Shown: piece after piece, positions 54,490 through 63,609 of the stretch
How the letters are laid out: every line of letters begins with the position of its first letter
How positions within the stretch are numbered: the first letter of the stretch is position 1
Assembly (NCBI RefSeq): GCF_014839805.1
Contig: NC_051121.1
Span: 6,307,116-6,371,115 of the forward strand
DNA from: Manduca sexta
Lineage: Eukaryota; Arthropoda; Insecta; Lepidoptera; Sphingidae
Length of the DNA stretch: 64,000 bases
Direction: 5' to 3'
Made by a program: the position numbers and the translations under genes
The notes under the pieces: generated by a model
What the model was told of the DNA's origin: nothing
Databases searched by the model: none
What the model saw: the letters and a program-made list of their open reading frames with translations, nothing else

Positions 54490-54655
54490 TTTTCAGAGAA
54501 TTACGTATGCAAACTTAGCAAGGAAATACAATCGATGCACTTTGGTTCTTCAAAACAGCAATTTTCTCTTCATACCCGTCTTTTGTATGCTACAGATGAC
54601 AAGATACCATTTGCATCAATTTCTCCAAATAATGACCACGGGCCGGATGGTTTAT
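54490..54655 (+). pseudogene. SDG-type TE protein, first part (split by repeat R)
   Basis: IDFSENYVCKLSKEIQSMHFGSSKQQFSLHTRLLYATDDKIPFASISPNNDHGPDGL, an open stretch without stop. I know the pattern D-F-S-E-N-Y...(E)IQ..HFG.S..Q.(S)LHT.(V)(L)Y.......S......HGP.(A/G) from a group of insect and fish TE-like proteins; the D in DFSENY may be catalytic. It stops at 54655 where repeat R starts, and continues at 55712 with IWPHLLPVLEWIREKFPTADSIHF. Confidence 0.65.
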
Positions 54656-55695
54656 TGTAACGTAATTTTTTGATCACATTACATGGTTAGTTTGATAAAT
54701 TTTTTTTAGTTTATTTATTACGGCTCTGGAAGGTTTACTTAGTTTGACAAGTGATTGCCAACATTGCCATTTAAAAAATAAATAAAATTATGGAAGTAGG
54801 ATTTCCTGCACTGGTCACATTCGATAGGGTAAGTGGTCGTTTTGATGTCTTTTAGTAGATTGTCTGAGGGACATCTCTACGACGATCCATGGATTTTCCC
54901 ATCTCTACGATTATGATGGACGGCTGTCATAGACACAGGAAGTCACTTTCTTAGACGGTTCTTGAAGGATAACATCATGGACTAAATAATCCAATTTAAT
55001 CTTTCACAATTATGGGCAGTATGCCCTAATATTTTGTTAAAATTTAATGTAAACAATCAACAGTAATAATTTATCTTGGAATTTTTCCCTTTTAACCTTG
55101 CGATGGGCTTCTTATTGATGTTCCCTATTATTTTTCCAAATTTGCCATAAAATACGCTTTCCGCGTTTTTTTTCATGGAACAATTTTTTTATGGAACCAG
55201 TTTTTGGTACAGATCAAGTTTTTTATGGATCAATTTCATAATGTATCCAGTTTAAATGTGTAAACCTACATTTGCTGCAATTTTCTGCACCACGACCTCT
55301 CCGCGAGGACCTGCTTTATGGGACCAGCGGTGAAGAGTGTTCTGTGGTCTTCATTAATTATACTTAGCTAACTTTAGTTATTTCATTACTCTGGTATGTA
55401 TTTCTAACTTAATTCCAATGAGGATGCAATAATGACCAAAGGTATTTTTATGTTCTAAAATAACTATTATTTCCAAATTTGTGAACTCCTCGGAAAATAT
55501 ACGGAACAACTTTAGCTTACTGGTTGGAGACTTTCATTTAGACCACCCTGAAGATTAAAAGTTCCAGAATCTTCCTAGCTTATCCAGGTAATTCTTTTGC
55601 TTATTGTCGCCTGGCGCCCGAACCTTTTTCTTTTCTTTATTTATATTTGTAACGGCGTTCAATAGCATAACCTAGCATACCTCATTAACAAAAAA
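54656..55695 (+). repeat. Repeat R, copy 3 (introns absent, A-tail)
   Basis: Starts TGTAACGTAATTTTTTGAT inside the SDG-type gene and ends CTAGCATACCTCATTAAC followed by A9. It lacks intron 1 (join at 55079/55080) and intron 2 (join about 55156/55157) that the other copies have. Coding sequence resumes about 20 bp after the A-tract, so the borders of the insertion are well defined. It also has TGGCGCCCGAAC (about 55609-55620). Confidence 0.88.
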
Positions 55696-55711
55696 AAATA
55701 TATTATTTCAA

Positions 55712-55879
55712 TATGGCCTCATCTTCTGCCAGTTTTGGAATGGATTCGAGAGAAATTCCCGACAGCAGATTCCATACATTTTTACTCAGATGGTGCAACT
55801 AAGCAATATCGACAGAAGAAAAACTTTTATTATTTCACCAAAGTCACAAAAGAACTTAAAAGAGAAGAACTAAAATCTG
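55712..55879 (+). pseudogene. SDG-type TE protein, second part
   Basis: IWPHLLPVLEWIREKFPTADSIHFYSDGATKQYRQKKNFYYFTKVTKELKREE. The F-(Y/F)-S-D-G-x-x-x-Q-Y-R-(Q/N)-K block may hold the second catalytic aspartate. It continues in one open frame straight into Harbinger family H sequence (MEKFGFPRVIGCIHG), so the two were joined by an insertion or recombination at about 55880-55890. Confidence 0.65.
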
Positions 55880-55884
55880 AAAGA

Positions 55885-56215
55885 AGTTTTATGGAAAAGT
55901 TTGGGTTTCCTAGAGTAATTGGATGCATTCATGGTACGTATGTACCATTAATCCGGCCAGTTGAACATGAAGAAACTTATTTTAATAGGAAAAAATATCA
56001 TTCTTTGAATGCTTTAATAATAAGTGTTGCATCATGCAGGAACATTATTAAGTCATGTTTATTATTTATTATACATTTTTTAATATGCTTTTATAATTTA
56101 ATAATTTTAGATTTGTCATACTAACTTAAACATATTACATGTTGATGCTTCATTTGGAGGTGCAGCACATGATTCTTATCTGTGGAATCAATGTAATATT
56201 AAGTTTTATTATTTA
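55885..56215 (+). pseudogene. Harbinger family H transposase fragment
   Basis: MEKFGFPRVIGCIHGTYVPLIRPVEHEETYFNRKKYHSLNALIISVASCRNIIK, and after an intron-like gap NILHVDASFGGAAHDSYLWNQCNIKFY. It closely matches 42537-43560 without the hAT insert. The first catalytic D is replaced by H (CIHGTY for CIDGTH), so this copy could not be active. Confidence 0.8.
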
Positions 56216-56400
56216 GAAAAAGCTTTCGAAGCAGTAAAGTTCGGAAAGTTAAAAACGGCAAAAAGTTATGCAAGTTCCAAAGAGCCCATTAAGTAGAAAG
56301 TATCGAAACATTGATTGTACTCAAGAAAAAGCTGGACACCCCGCACTGTTTTCACCTGAAGAAGAAAATGTCTTTGTAGAACACATTGTGGCGATAAGCC
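56216..56400 (+). pseudogene. pogo/Tigger-type N-terminal DNA-binding fragment
   Basis: AFEAVKFGKLKTAKSYASSKEPIK, stop, and in another frame GHPALFSPEEENVFVEHIVAIS. These fit the pipsqueak HTH and the start of the CENP-B HTH of pogo enzymes (G(R/H)P..(L)(F/T).EEE...V..I). Followed at once by a GC-rich insertion (56400-56480). Confidence 0.55.
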
Positions 56401-56539
56401 AGCGTGCACATTGGCGCTCGGCGCAGACTTGAGCGTTGGTGCGAACTCCGCGGGCACACGACGTTTTTCATACGACGCGTCGTGCTTGTTCTTCTTCTTG
56501 TTCTATGCTTTAAACACAGCTCGTTTATACGTGCAAGTA

Positions 56540-56790
56540 TACCCTTGGCACCCTATTAGTCCAACAATGCACAAGATATTAATTCATGGTGCAGTTATTA
56601 TGAAAAACGCTTTATTGCTCATATGGCAGCTTTCAGAAGAGGCCGCAGAAGCACGAAATAAACATTTTAGGTCGTATCGCCAAGATTTTGCTCGTAAATT
56701 TTCGACAGAAAATTGTAACTGAGATATTTTTAATAGGCTACTTCTAACATCAGACCTACTTATAAGTAGCATGAGAAGCGTTACAAATTG
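56540..56790 (+). pseudogene. TE-type protein fragment of unknown family
   Basis: VYPWHPISPTMHKILIHGAVIMKNALLLIWQLSEEAAEARNKHFRSYRQDFARKFSTENCN, a stop, and in a further frame DIFNRLLLTSDLLISSM. I recall the 'W.P.SPT.HK.L.HG..(I)...LLPIG.LSEEA.EARNK..R.YR..F(A/S)RK.SR' block from repeat-derived insect proteins, but not its function. It interrupts pogo-like sequence on both sides. Confidence 0.5.
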
Positions 56791-56889
56791 ACGAAGATAA
56801 AAAATAATTATTTTAATATTCTTGTAGTAAAAAATATACAATAAACGAGTTTTATAATTAACAAAAAAAAAACCTTTTTTGTTTATCAA

Positions 56890-57236
56890 TGACACGTGAC
56901 AATCCTTGATCCTGATGTAATACCCGAAGATGCTTATGTTCCTTCAATTATTACTGAAAGACCTTTACCGGAAACGTTACAAGACTAGATCGACCAACCG
57001 CTTATATCTATTCAAATCTCGCCTCCTATCTCTGAATCCAACAAAATGTCAGAATTGTCATCTCCTCTGATAAATGAAAGCAGGCCAGCTTATGTTCTCG
57101 TCTCTTCAATTGTACCAGCAACTTTCGAAGAGAAGACCGTATCTACATTGCCTAAATTTTCAGCTGCATCAGAAAATAGAAAACCAGTTCTGTGGCAAAC
57201 AATAATATTATTGTTTGCCACAGAACTGGTTTTCTA
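56890..57236 (+). pseudogene. pogo/jerky-like C-terminal tail ending in a palindrome
   Basis: ILDPDVIPEDAYVPSIITERPLPETLQD, stop, IDQPLISIQISPPISESNKMSELSSPLINESRPAYVLVSSIVPATFEEKTVSTLPKFSAASENRKPVLWQ. The (I)......(E)(D)(F/Y).(P/A)S.(V/I)TERPL segment also occurs at 60045-60090. The reading runs into the 60-bp palindrome at 57177-57236. Confidence 0.45.
57177..57236. repeat. 60-bp perfect palindrome, no spacer
   Basis: The 30-nt arm 57177-57206 (TAGAAAACCAGTTCTGTGGC...) is exactly the reverse complement of 57207-57236. The centre is AATAAT/ATTATT. The left arm is the coding sequence of the pogo-like tail; the right arm is a foldback copy of it. Confidence 0.85.
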
Positions 57237-57259
57237 GTTTTAATATAAAACTACGGTAG

Positions 57260-59512
57260 GCTTACCCAGGTAGAGGGGGCTCTGCCTGAGCGGACCAACC
57301 TTTCGCCCACACTCGTGGGAACAGTTATGAATGTTGACAATTTAAAAAAAAAAACAAATAATTCTGACGAGGTTGGCCAGTCCGGTTCTGTCCGGAGAGG
57401 CGGAGGTCGGAGGGCGCAAGCCCGACGACGGGGACGACGTGGAGAAGAGCGTGGGCGAGAGGCCTATGGAGGTAGTGGCCGCAACATCTAGGCCAGAAGA
57501 GGTGGACTCAGAGTCGAGCGACAGTGTCTCCTCTGTCCGGCTCTGGAGATGACACTCTCGGTCCATAGAGAGCTGCTCGCTATTATCCTAGCGACACTGA
57601 CGAGCCGCCGTCCAAGACGCCGACAATAGACAGCCGAGGTAGAGGCCGTTCCACCCCAACAGTGGGAAAATATGTCGGGCTTAAGAAGGCGCAGCAGGAA
57701 CGCAACCGTTTGAGGCGGGAGGAGGCGCGGAAAAAGACCGATGAAGAACTGGAGGAGCGACTGCGCCATGTAAAGTCGCCGCTACCTCCCAGGGGCCGAT
57801 ACGGACGAAGACCGCCCCGTCCTCAGAGGACATAATGGAGTGCGGGCACATTGGGCGCGCCAAAGTGAAGAAGTCGGGCAATTTAAAGGGCACATCGCAG
57901 AAGGCGTTCAACCGGGTGATCAACATCGTCACCCGGTACGTGGAGCAGCCCGAGTCCGCCGCTATTGCCTGCCTCGAAGACGAAAGGAAGAAGGCAAAGG
58001 AGGACAGCGCCCGCCTGGAAACCTTAGTCAAAGAACTAGAGGAGGAGAAGGCCTCGCTCCGCCGCAGAGTAGTTGAGCTGGAGGCGAAAAGTAGCAAACC
58101 CTTGTCCGAAGAAATGTGGGCAATGGTCGAGGCGAGGGTCCAGACCAGGCTGGAGTCAGCCCTGATGGGACTAGAAGCACACTCTGGCCCATGAAGGGAA
58201 GGCCGCCTCCGGGGACACCCAACTCCCCGTGACAGGCGGATTTGCGAGAGGGGCGCCCAAAGCCAACCCGGCCAAGAATAAAGGAAAGGGGAAGGCGAAG
58301 GGAACAGTTCAAACCCGCTCCCCCTCCGTCTATTATCGCTCCTGTCACCGGGCCTTCGAGTGCACCACCGCAAACCATTGCGGACCCTTCTGCGGCGCCG
58401 AAGACTGCGACGGCACCTCCCGCCAAGGAGAGAAAAGGGAAGAGTGGCGCCAGCTGAAACAGACACGCGAAATTCTAAGAAGACGAAAAACGGGAAATCT
58501 ACTCCTCCAACACAACCAGTCCCGGAGCCCCGTCCACTGCCCCCGGCCCCTACATCACTAGAAACGCCGTGGGTCGTGGTGGCCAGGGCGAAGCCCGTCG
58601 CAACGCGAACGGCGAACACACAGCCGCGACAGCCGGCGCGCCGGGCCGAGCCGAAGTTGCGACCGCCAAGCTCCGCGGCGGTCATTATATTTATGACACC
58701 GGCGGCGATACCTAAAGGTCTGTCCTATAAGCAGATTCTAACGGATGCGCAAAACAAAGTGGACCTCACCGGCCTAGATATTTCTAGGTTAAGACCAAAG
58801 TCTGCGACTACAGATTTATGAGGTGCCCAGAGCCAATTCAGAAGAGAGGGCCGACTCCCTCGCCGCGAGGCTGAGGGAATGCTTCCGTGGGTCGGAGGAC
58901 ATAAAAATCTTCCGGCCCACGAAGACGGTTGAGTTGCGACTGAGCGAACTAGACTACACAGCAACACAGGAGTCAGTCGCAGCGGCCCTCTCAAAGGCCG
59001 GTGAGTATCCCACGGACAGCATAAAGGTCGGGCAAATTCGGCTCAATCGTTCAGGTGCCAGAACGGCATGGGTCCGTATGCCAATAAAGGCGGCTCAGAA
59101 GGTGAGGGGGGCGGACCGCATCCTGATCGGATGGACCGCGGCTCGAGTGACCGTGCTCGAGTCGCGGCCACTGCGATGTTTCCGGCGCCTGGAGAGCGGG
59201 CAGGCAAGGGATGGCTGCGATTGCGCAGTAGACCGCAGCGAACTGTGTTACCGTTGCGATCAGGCGGGCCATAAAGCCCGAGACTGTAAGGCCCCGGCGA
59301 ACTGCGCAGTTTGCGCGGCCGCCGACAGGCCCGCCAGGCACCGGCTCGGGGGGAAGGCATGTTCCGCTCCCTTCCGACGCAACCGGCGCCGCCCCCAACA
59401 AGGAAGGAATGACGCCGCGGCTGTGGTTCTGTCGCAGCCGCCAGGTGCGAGCCCATCACAACCAGTACAATTAGTAGCCGAGATGGACGTGGAGGAGATC
59501 GCCCATCAATAA
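57260..59512 (+). pseudogene. R1-clade LINE ORF1 (gag-like, three CCHC knuckles)
   Basis: GC-rich plus-strand sequence with shifting frames. An early part has GKYVGLKKAQQERNRLRREEARKKTDEELEERL (basic coiled coil, about 57670-57770). The frame 57835-58194 gives GNLKGTSQKAFNRVINIVTRYVEQPESAAIACLEDERKKAKED...ELEEEKASLRRRVVELEAKSS, a coiled coil. A Pro/Ala-rich linker follows (58230-58700). From 58823 to 59512: SLAARLRECFRGSEDIKIFRPTKTVELRLSELD...VGQIRLNRSGARTAWVRMP then zinc knuckles CYRCDQAGHKARDC and CAVC. Such ORF1 proteins bind LINE RNA. At least three frame changes. Confidence 0.82.
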
Positions 59513-59597
59513 TGGACCTCAATTTCCTCCAGGCGAACATCAACCACTGCACCCGCGCCCAGGACCTGTTGTCCCAAAGCCTGGCGCAGTGGTGAAG
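59512..59597 (+). pseudogene. R1-clade LINE ORF2 start, cut after 27 codons
   Basis: ORF1 ends with TAA at 59510-59512 and an ATG at 59512-59514 shares its last base (TAATG), the usual ORF1/ORF2 junction of R1-type LINEs, allowing reinitiation. ORF2 begins DLNFLQANINHCTRAQDLLSQSLAQW, the N-terminus of the R1 endonuclease-reverse transcriptase. It then reaches TGA and unrelated sequence; all catalytic parts are missing. Confidence 0.82.
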
Positions 59598-59599
59598 TG

Positions 59600-59800
59600 G
59601 GGTACATAGCACATAGACAGAATAAATCAGTACGTTGTCCAGAACGGTTGTGTAATTTTACTTGCATCTCCCCGCACCCCACACCTCGTGGCGACCCTGC
59701 TGTGCCGTGGCGTGGGAGCGTGTCGGGTGACCGGCGAATAATGCACTTACGCGTCGGATTCCTGTGTGCCTTAGTGCCACTTTTAATCATCTTATAATAA
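59600..59800 (+). repeat. LTR-end/primer-site-like sequence
   Basis: AATAAATCAGTACGTTGTCC, then TGTAATTTTACTTGCATCTC and ACCTCGTGGCGACCCTGCTG. An AATAAA followed by a TTA(C)-type end and a TGGCGACC-type primer-binding stretch resembles the 5' LTR/leader junction of insect BEL or gypsy elements. No matching second LTR, so a weak call. Confidence 0.3.
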
Positions 59801-59844
59801 CTTCCTGTACGTGCGACGCGACTTCAAAATTGACCAAATTGAGT

Positions 59845-60765
59845 ACTATATTGCCATTAATATGGGGAAAAGTTATTCAAAAACAGAATTATGATAAAAA
59901 TATAAATCAGATAAAATATAGGGTAACCGTGTATCAAATTGCCCAAATATTAACTCCAGCTTACCTGAAAGCAGCCACTCTCGCAAATTCCATACAAAGC
60001 TTCAAGATATCTGGCATTCAACCATTAAATCCGGACATTTTTGGAGAAGAGGATTTTTTGGCTAGTGCAGTAACTGAAAGGCCACTGATACGAGTCTAAT
60101 GAGGCACGCATTTCCCAGTCAGATAATGATCTACCAGAAAATACGCGTTTAGCGGAATCCGGTGACGTACCTATAGCAGAATCAGCTGATCATCTGGCAC
60201 AAGATATACCGTTGGCAGAATCTAATGAAGTACAGATTTCCCAGCTGTCAAACTATTTGCAACAGAATTATGTGCCAGACAATTCTCCGCAACCTTCGTG
60301 CTCAAAAAATTATACACCTATTCAGCAATCAGTTGAGACAGATAGAGCTCGTACACCACTTGCCTGTCTTCAAATTCAAAATATCGAATCGCCTGTTGTC
60401 ACACTTGAAGAGGTAGCCCCCCTACCACGAGCTGAATATTTGTCACGATCTAACCGCAAAAGAACTAAGTCGGACATTTTGAGTGGGTCTCCATACAAAC
60501 TCGCTCTCGAGGAGTCTCTGGCTTCAAAGAAAGTTCCAAAACCAGTTTCAAAGACTCTTCCAAAAAAGCCCAAAAATCCGTTCAAAGTGCCAAAGAAAAT
60601 GCCAAAGGAAAAGGTTTGGAGATGCCCAGCGTGTACTGAAATGTACGTGGACCCCCCAGAAGAAGATTGGATAGGATGCTCAAAATGCTCTTAATGGTGG
60701 CACGAAGCTTGTACCACGTATGAGGGCCAGGGAAATTTTATTTGCGACCTCTGCAAATGATTAGA
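59845..60765 (+). pseudogene. jerky-like transposase C-terminus with PHD-type zinc finger
   Basis: WGKVIQKQNYDKNINQIKYRVTVYQIAQILTPAYLKAATLANSIQSFKISGIQPLNPDIFGEEDFLASAVTERPL then a stop at 60099. A shifted frame to 60694 has a Ser/Thr-rich stretch, RSNRKRTKSDILSGSPYK, Lys/Pro-rich KPKNPFKVPKKMPKEKVWRCPACTEMYVDPPEEDWIGCSKCS, TAA, WWHEACTTYEGQGNFICDLCK and a stop. The C-x2-C...C-x2-C...H-x2-C...C-x2-C pattern is a PHD-like finger seen at the end of many jerky-like TE proteins. Two breaks. Confidence 0.75.
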
Positions 60766-60949
60766 ATTTAATATAGAACCTGCGTACTCTTATCAACCTA
60801 GACGCGTACTCTTTCACATTAGTAAATATAAGAGTACGCAATTCCCATTTCTGATTATTTTTGTTATTCTAAGAGATAAAACGTAATTTTGTTACTTTTT
60901 CTGTTACTGTAAACGAAACTACGGGCACGCTTTTCGCCACCCCAAAACC

Positions 60950-61445
60950 ATTTCGCAAAAGAAGACTGCCAGTTGAAAAAGATACAACACAACAAGAAGC
61001 TGTAAAGATTTTACAAAACATGTACGAAACTAGAAAGAGCAGGGATGAAAGTGACGCATTTGGAGAGTATGTCTCTATGAAACTGAAACAAATAAACAGT
61101 TATGCTAGGAATACTGCTCAACATCACATTAACAATATTTTGTACAATGCATCAATAGGACAATACGATTTTCCTACAAACCCAACTGCTAGTAGTTCCT
61201 GGGGATACAACTCTGAACCAAATCTATCCACTTTTTTGGAAAATAATGCTGTCTGTAGCTCGAGAGGATACTACACCGCACCGAGTCCCTCAGTTTCATT
61301 TGAAACCAATTCTTCGGATAGCTCCAGGGCACATACTGCACATCCTCGTACCAGCGCAAGAACACCGAGTCCGTCTCATTTATCGGAATCAAGCCAAGAT
61401 TCGACCCAATCATTAAACGATTTGTTGGGATCAATCCAAAATTAA
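60950..61445 (+). pseudogene. MADF/BESS protein C-terminal part (Harbinger-associated)
   Basis: RRLPVEKDTTQQEAVKILQNMYETRKSRDESDAFGEYVSMKLKQINSYARNTAQHHINNILYNASIGQYDFPTNPT, followed by a Ser-rich tail to TAA at 61445. The RD...AFGEYV..KL..I.SYAR...QH.INNIL..A..G.Y block is the C-terminal region of Harbinger accessory MADF proteins. The frame is open over 140 codons. Its MADF N-terminus is not next to it. Confidence 0.72.
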
Positions 61446-62019
61446 AAAATACATGTTTGATGTGTGGATTTTTAAAATGTTTATCAGTAAGGTGAATATC
61501 AGTAAAGTATGATTTGTCTCAATTGTGTGAAAAAAAAATTTCAATTCCGCATGCGGAGAGAAACGTAAACGTTGGCGTGACTAATAAACAGTCCATAGTG
61601 AAATAAAACATACAAATGGTACACAAGTGTCATTTTTGACAACTGAAACTGCTATTTAGCGTCACCGCCTCACGCTTTATTTATTAACAGTTGTAGACCT
61701 CACGCTACGGTATTTATCAACTGGGAAATTATTGCAAATTACTATTTTTTACATACTTATGCATAGTTTAAGATTACTGTGGGCCGCTAATAACGAAATA
61801 TAATTGGAGAGACAGCGAACAAGAATATATCGCCGCGAAATGGAGACAATTGCAGAGATGTCTGAATCGTAATTTATCATTCGTTTTCGATTAAGTAAAA
61901 AATGTTTTAGACGTCTATGTGATGACTTTTGATATTTAACAATTTTAAAAGGAACCCAAGAAATAAGTTTGGACGCTAAAACTTATTTTAATAGATACTA
62001 TTCATAGTATTTGTCATCA
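61446..62019. other. No gene recognised
   Basis: AT-rich DNA with no frame or motif I can assign. A phrase near 61790-61850 (GGAGAGACAGCGAACAAG) gave no clear match. Confidence 0.4.
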
Positions 62020-62560
62020 CTTGTTATTTAAACTATGTTTCAAGTTTTGTGCACCCTTAGTTTTTTGGCTATAGGATCATATCAACGCATTGTTACTCTT
62101 ACACAACATTTAATACAAAGATCCGCCAGCAAATACATTCACCAGGTTGCGGATGCATTAAACCATCCTGTTATTTTAAATAAATGGATTGTGTTTCCAC
62201 AGTCAAGCTTCAAGAACGAGCACAAATACGACTTCAGTAAGTTTTTATAAAAATTACTATATTCATATTTTTTCAGGTACCTATTTAACTTTGAACACAA
62301 AACCCATGCCAGTTTAAAGAACTTTCTGTATAAAAATATAAGGAACAAATAAAAGCTTTGCAAAAATTTATATTTAATGCCCATTCTTTTAAAAATGTAT
62401 GGCAATAAACATTTCACTGGTGTAGTACTTACAATGTTATGTTTGTATAATATTATTTAAGTCTTTGTTTCATTTTATACATCAAATCCTTTTAATTGCA
62501 GGTTTCAAAGAAAATTTAGACTTCCAGGCACAATTGGATGTATGGACTGCATATTCTTTT
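62020..62560 (+). pseudogene. Harbinger C transposase, HTH block and start of catalytic exon
   Basis: FQVLCTLSFLAIGSYQRIVTLTQHLIQRSASKYIHQVADALNHPVILNKWIVFPQS (62038-62206) continues the Harbinger C sequence that stops at 52122. After an AT-rich intron ending TTGCAG (about 62500): FQRKFRLPGTIGCMDCIF, the block with the first catalytic D (GCMD). The gene then ends in unrelated sequence. The H/T of CxDGTH is lost. Confidence 0.72.
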
Positions 62561-63008
62561 ATTTATACATGATTCTTTTATTTGGCCCTCCAGTAGAGTG
62601 GAACCATTTTTAAGTGAATTACATCATAATGGAGAGCAAGTTTGGTTATTAGGTAACTTATAGTGAGCACTTTTTACAAATAAGTGTAAACTTGACTATA
62701 AATTTAAGCTGTCAGGTGATTGATTCCCTGTAGGTTTTGCATTGCAACAATAAATACATGTCAGTGTATACGACACCGATCGATCCATTAGACCGACGCG
62801 GGTAAAAAAGATGTCACAGAATTAGGTAAGAATAGTTATTTAGAATATCTTCAATATTTGCCTTTTTTCTCGTGACTAATAAGATTATTATAATATGCTA
62901 TATGTTCGTAAATTATTTTGGTTACATCATATGACCTAAAATTGATGTAGTAGGCATTGGAAGGATTTTAGAAGCGAATTAATCGAAGTTAAAAGAAGAA
63001 AGGAAAAT

Positions 63009-63059
63009 ACAAGCTTATTTAGCTATCGACGCAATTGCGCGATAGCTAAATAAGCTTGT
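63009..63059. repeat. 20-bp inverted repeat with 11-nt spacer
   Basis: ACAAGCTTATTTAGCTATCG at 63009-63028 pairs perfectly with 63040-63059. The right arm leads directly into piggyBac coding sequence. Confidence 0.8.
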
Positions 63060-63609
63060 TTCTTACATTCCAAAAAAAAACATGAACATCCTACTGGTAT
63101 CCAACACGCATTATGATGGAAAAAAATGAACTACAATGCAACCAAAGGAGGCGTTGATACGGTGGATAAAATGTGTGAAACCTACATTGTCGCAAGGGGC
63201 ACTAACAAATGGTCTTTAGTGATATTTTATAGTCTAATGAATGTAACAGTAATAAACTCTATTGTCATATATTATCTGAACAATCCTAACAAGAAAATCA
63301 ACCGTACATCGTTTTTTGATGCTATATATCTTCATATCTTACGATCTCATAAACTCACAACTGAGACGTATGGTGAACGCTTTTCAACCCAGATTGATAC
63401 GGCAAAGAATTCCTGAAATTTGCAAATTACATGGCCCTGAGTCAGCTGTAACAGCAAATAACATCAAAATAGGTCGTTGTTATTATTGTCCATCTAAAAA
63501 AAATCGTAAGGTTCGCTACAATTGCATCAATTGTAAAAAATATTTTTGTATGGAACATGCTATTGTGATATGTTCTGATTGCCATGTTAAGTCAACTGAA
63601 GCTACTTAA
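63054..63609 (+). pseudogene. piggyBac transposase C-terminal part
   Basis: LVSYIPKKNMNILLVSNTHYDG, an internal deletion with frame change, then NYNATKGGVDTVDKMCETYIVARGTNKWSLVIFYSLMNVTVINSIVIYYL (63126-63416; third catalytic D in GGVDTVDKM). One frame on, RRMVNAFQPRLIRQRIPEICKLHGPESAV...GRCYYCPSKKNRKVRYNCINCKKYFCMEHAIVICSDC to 63609, the C-terminal Cys/His-rich finger. It belongs to a different piggyBac lineage (GGVDTVD) from the one at 33.8 kb (GDVDLLD). Confidence 0.85.

Noticed and set aside
57681..58685. 334-codon minus-strand frame opposite the R1 LINE ORF1
   Set aside because: It is an antisense shadow of GC-rich ORF1 sequence; composition is Arg/Ser/Gly-rich with no domain, and the plus strand has recognisable coiled coil and zinc knuckles.
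59043..59612. 189-codon minus-strand frame
   Set aside because: Antisense to the zinc-knuckle end of R1 ORF1.
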